Assembly: GCA_013151865.1 (NCBI GenBank)
Contig: JAADHN010000089.1
Span: 1-64,000 of the forward strand
Reading direction: 5' to 3'
From: Kiritimatiellota bacterium
GTDB taxonomy: Bacteria > Verrucomicrobiota > Lentisphaeria > Oligosphaerales > JAADHN01
DNA length: 64,000 nt
In this document: positions 62,801 to 64,000 of the stretch, piece by piece
How positions within the stretch are numbered: the stretch's first letter is position 1
Layout: each line of letters begins with the position of its first letter
Notes under the pieces: model-generated
Databases searched by the model: none
Told to the model about the DNA's origin: nothing
The model's input: only the letters and a program-made list of their open reading frames with translations
Made by a program: the position numbers and the translations under genes

Positions 62801-63007
62801 TTTCTCGATGACCTGAGTGATCTTGTCCGCAATGTCGGCGGCGGCGGCGCCCGGCTCAACTGTAATTACGATTACCTGCGGAGGAACAGCATTTGGAAAA
62901 AGGTCGGTCGGCGTCCGAAAAAAGGCATAACCGCCCAAAACCACGACGGCCAACATCACGGCAAGAACGGTGTACGGGGTTCGCATTGCGAAGGCGGTCA
63001 GATTCAC
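59888..63007 (-). CDS. RND-family efflux transporter, inner-membrane pump
   Basis: The 1039-residue protein is an AcrB/MexB-like proton-driven pump. It starts VNLTAFAMRTPYTVLAVML (first span). It has a large periplasmic loop with DVFGGHQPEVKVRVDRDRL and the IGMVVDAAIV type segment (AVGMVVDAAIVVIENIYRH, transmembrane helix 4; the usual Asp pair has one Asp, then Ala). A second half contains a duplicated arrangement. The GTG at 63007 follows a strong GGAGGTG site and overlaps the stop of the adaptor gene (GTGA), so the two are translationally coupled. The upstream frame to 63277 belongs to no recognisable domain. The substrate is unknown. Confidence 0.93.
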   Translation of the reverse strand: MNLTAFAMRTPYTVLAVMLAVVVLGGYAFFRTPTDLFPNAVPPQVIVITVEPGAAAADIADKITQVIEKELNTIGGLKKILSTSRDEVSSINAEFVYSKPLGEAVLDVQSVIGRIRADLPGDILEPRIYRVTDATRPLVTLALTPKKGSTKSLRDIRLLADNEIMDEFLALPGVADVDVFGGHQPEVKVRVDRDRLTANRLSLGEVISTLAKQNITAPAGTIYSTKREYLVKTVGEFRTLDQIRDLPLRKSGQGWLRLRDVATVFAGVREQRSVYHGNGRPAIAMNLMRPEGGATVSAIEAIKALLPKLEARYPDIGFELADDQQPIIDINVRGMRSSLVQAVVLTVLVILVFLADFRAALVVSVSIPLAFLASLVVLWFSPYTLNMVTLSGLIIAVGMVVDAAIVVIENIYRHYAEMEVPDARRAAREGASEVGLAITAGMLTTVIVLIPVMFVGGYPQRILRPLNIMISSTLVASLVVALAVIPLLAARLLGRPHERRNPIERFLGHTDKGVSLLAGLYIGILRKALRWRVATLALAVLLLVVTRKVVVPLIGGELMPFMDTGIVLVDFDTPTDYNAHAVEEVLDRIERMIYAEPGVLMVSSVVGSEPGQISFGGGGATAQSGRITINLEDRTRRSKTIWDIEDDWRAKMRRIPGVRTFRVSEYGATPVSTTKAPLDLVVSGADSTVVSRIADQCLEAIRGTPGLVDVRRSWYFDKVEHQVTVDPALARLYRTSPGQVAFDLKTAVRGVPVGRMRLDRALDIPIRVQYAQRDMCSPNQLGEAYISTPNGPIPLRATAAVTTRVDQPFITREQLRNTIDVTGGNRTYTIKQVAESVRDKLAGIRLPAGYRITVSGTDADMKETQLRLAKALALGIVLLYMLLLAMFKSFRHPVTIMASIPVAAAGSMWGLLFFDKPMCMPAMMGLILLGGTIVNNSILLLDFILAARARGVSRDEAIIQSVRLRIRPILMTTVSTIVGLTPLILEMAVGLERMSPLGIVAAAGLAVGTFLTMILTPVVYSSMESVARTTQRLVRLLLA

Positions 63008-64000
63008 TGCGTCACCTCCACCCGCAAACCGCTCGACAGTCGAACCCACCCCAGAAAACCGCTGGTGACCACTCGCTCTCCCGGAGCTATGCCCCGGACC
63101 GCCCTGCCCTTGCCGCAGGAGGCCAAGACGGTCAGAGACCGAGTCTCCAATCGGTCCCCGCGCACAACAAAGGCAAACGGCGCGTGGGCCGGCCCGGCCA
63201 CGACGGAAGACGCCGGCACCACGGTGACCCGCATCAAAGTGCGCAGTTCCACCACAAGCGGCACGTATGCGCCGCAAACCAGCCCTGCCCCCGATTCCTC
63301 GCCCAAAAGCGCTTCAACCCGAGTCATGCGCGCCGCGTCCAGGGACGGATAAACCAGCGTGATCTTCGTCCGGCGGACAGCCTCGCCAACGCGGAACTCG
63401 ACGGACAACCCCGTACGCAAACTCGGTACATCGTCCTGAGGAACATCGAACGCCAATTTCAGTCGCGAACGGTCTTCGACAACCATGAGCGGCCTGCCGG
63501 GTACGGCCAAGTCGCCGGGATCCACAAGACGATGGGTGACAATGCCATCGTAGGGGCTTCGTACCGTGCAGTACCCAAGCTTGGTCTCCTGTTCGCTTTT
63601 CTTGCTCTGCAGAGACCGCACCAGATGCCGGATTGCGTCTGACCGCTTTCGCGTCGCCTCGTACCTGCCCCGAAACTCATTGGCCTTTTCCGCGGTCCCC
63701 TCGGCTTGCGACACGGGAATCGAACCCCGGTCCGCGAGCCGACGGTCGCGGGCCGCCTCCCGATCCCAAAACGCCACGGACCGTTTGAGCGACGCAACAG
63801 ATGCTTCGTTGCCGGCCAAGTCGGCTTGGGCCTGGGCGATTTGACCCTCAACCGCCGCAATGCCCTCGCGAATATCCCGCCCGTCCAATGTGACCAGTGG
63901 CGCCCCCGATCTTACGGCGTCGCCCTCGTCGAACAAAACTTCTTCAATCGTTGCGGTCAAACGCGCCGAGACGTTGGCCCGATGAACCGGCTCCACAATG
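63004..64000 (-). CDS. RND efflux membrane fusion protein (HlyD-like), N-terminus off window
   Basis: This is the periplasmic adaptor of the pump at 59.9-63.0 kb. The visible part (about 330 residues) has a lipoyl-type half-domain (VSARLTATIEEVLFDEGDAVRSGAPLVTLD), an alpha-helical hairpin (EGQIAQAQADLAGNEASVASLKRSV), then the second lipoyl half (GYCTVRSPYDGIVTHRLVDPGDLAVPGRPLMVVED) and a beta-barrel domain. The frame is open to the window edge at 64000, so the signal peptide and first residues are missing. It ends overlapping the pump start by four bases. Confidence 0.9.
   Translation of the reverse strand, partial: IVEPVHRANVSARLTATIEEVLFDEGDAVRSGAPLVTLDGRDIREGIAAVEGQIAQAQADLAGNEASVASLKRSVAFWDREAARDRRLADRGSIPVSQAEGTAEKANEFRGRYEATRKRSDAIRHLVRSLQSKKSEQETKLGYCTVRSPYDGIVTHRLVDPGDLAVPGRPLMVVEDRSRLKLAFDVPQDDVPSLRTGLSVEFRVGEAVRRTKITLVYPSLDAARMTRVEALLGEESGAGLVCGAYVPLVVELRTLMRVTVVPASSVVAGPAHAPFAFVVRGDRLETRSLTVLASCGKGRAVRGIAPGERVVTSGFLGWVRLSSGLRVEVTQ

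Overview
The window is GC-rich, densely coded bacterial DNA. Lipid A/KDO genes (KdsD), an RND efflux pair, a FadL-type porin and several lipoproteins indicate a Gram-negative cell envelope. The gene mix is typical of the PVC superphylum (Planctomycetes, Lentisphaerae, Kiritimatiellae) or a neighbouring candidate phylum: secreted BNR and Asp-box propellers, a ceramidase-like protein, Gfo/Idh/MocA and sugar-isomerase enzymes, a Ser/Thr kinase with an outer domain, a caspase-like protein and a DUF5679 protein. The phylum call is inference. I found no rRNA, no convincing tRNA, no CRISPR array, no complete insertion sequence and no prophage.

Layout. 0-4.3 kb: Tat-exported polyferredoxin, rRNA-type methyltransferase with NagA, PspC-like protein, TrmB. 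4.6-11 kb: small membrane protein, caspase-like lipoprotein, and two large secreted proteins (a BNR_4 propeller and a mutarotase-like/amidotransferase-like protein). 11-15.2 kb: gatC-gatA-gatB, which make the amidotransferase for Gln/Asn-tRNA, then a Nudix hydrolase. 15.2-22.4 kb: membrane Ser/Thr kinase, an exported helical-repeat protein, glycerol-1-phosphate dehydrogenase-like enzyme, small membrane protein. 22.7-25.8 kb: FadL porin, a strong terminator, then a compositionally odd patch with a GH99-like lipoprotein and a zinc-ribbon protein. 26-33.4 kb, all on the minus strand: miaA, lspA, a DksA-like protein, uvrC, an aminotransferase, a tandem NDK and a DUF5679 protein.

33.5-50.4 kb, all on the plus strand: kdsD, leuB (frameshifted), asd, coaX, cls, paaK plus an ACT protein, an oligopeptide-type ABC ATPase, purD, an FHA protein, DAHP synthase, a MEMO-AMMECR1 fusion, a glycosyltransferase and an OsmC protein. 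50.8-59.1 kb: a run of six plus-strand genes that looks like a catabolic cluster for a carbohydrate or amide-linked glycolipid (sugar isomerase, ceramidase-like, Asp-box propeller, SDR, Gfo/Idh/MocA dehydrogenase, lactonase). 59.2-64 kb: small thioredoxin, RND pump and its adaptor, which runs off the window.

The most unusual structure lies between genes. Three diverged copies of one element of about 110-190 bp sit at 27.7, 50.5 and 59.6 kb. Their shared core can form consecutive hairpins, and a five-base duplication in one copy falls in a hairpin loop. A decayed tyrosine-recombinase fragment lies at 57.5 kb. Other points to check are the frameshift in leuB, changed P-loop or metal-site residues in MiaA and CoaX, and a kinase with an altered catalytic loop.
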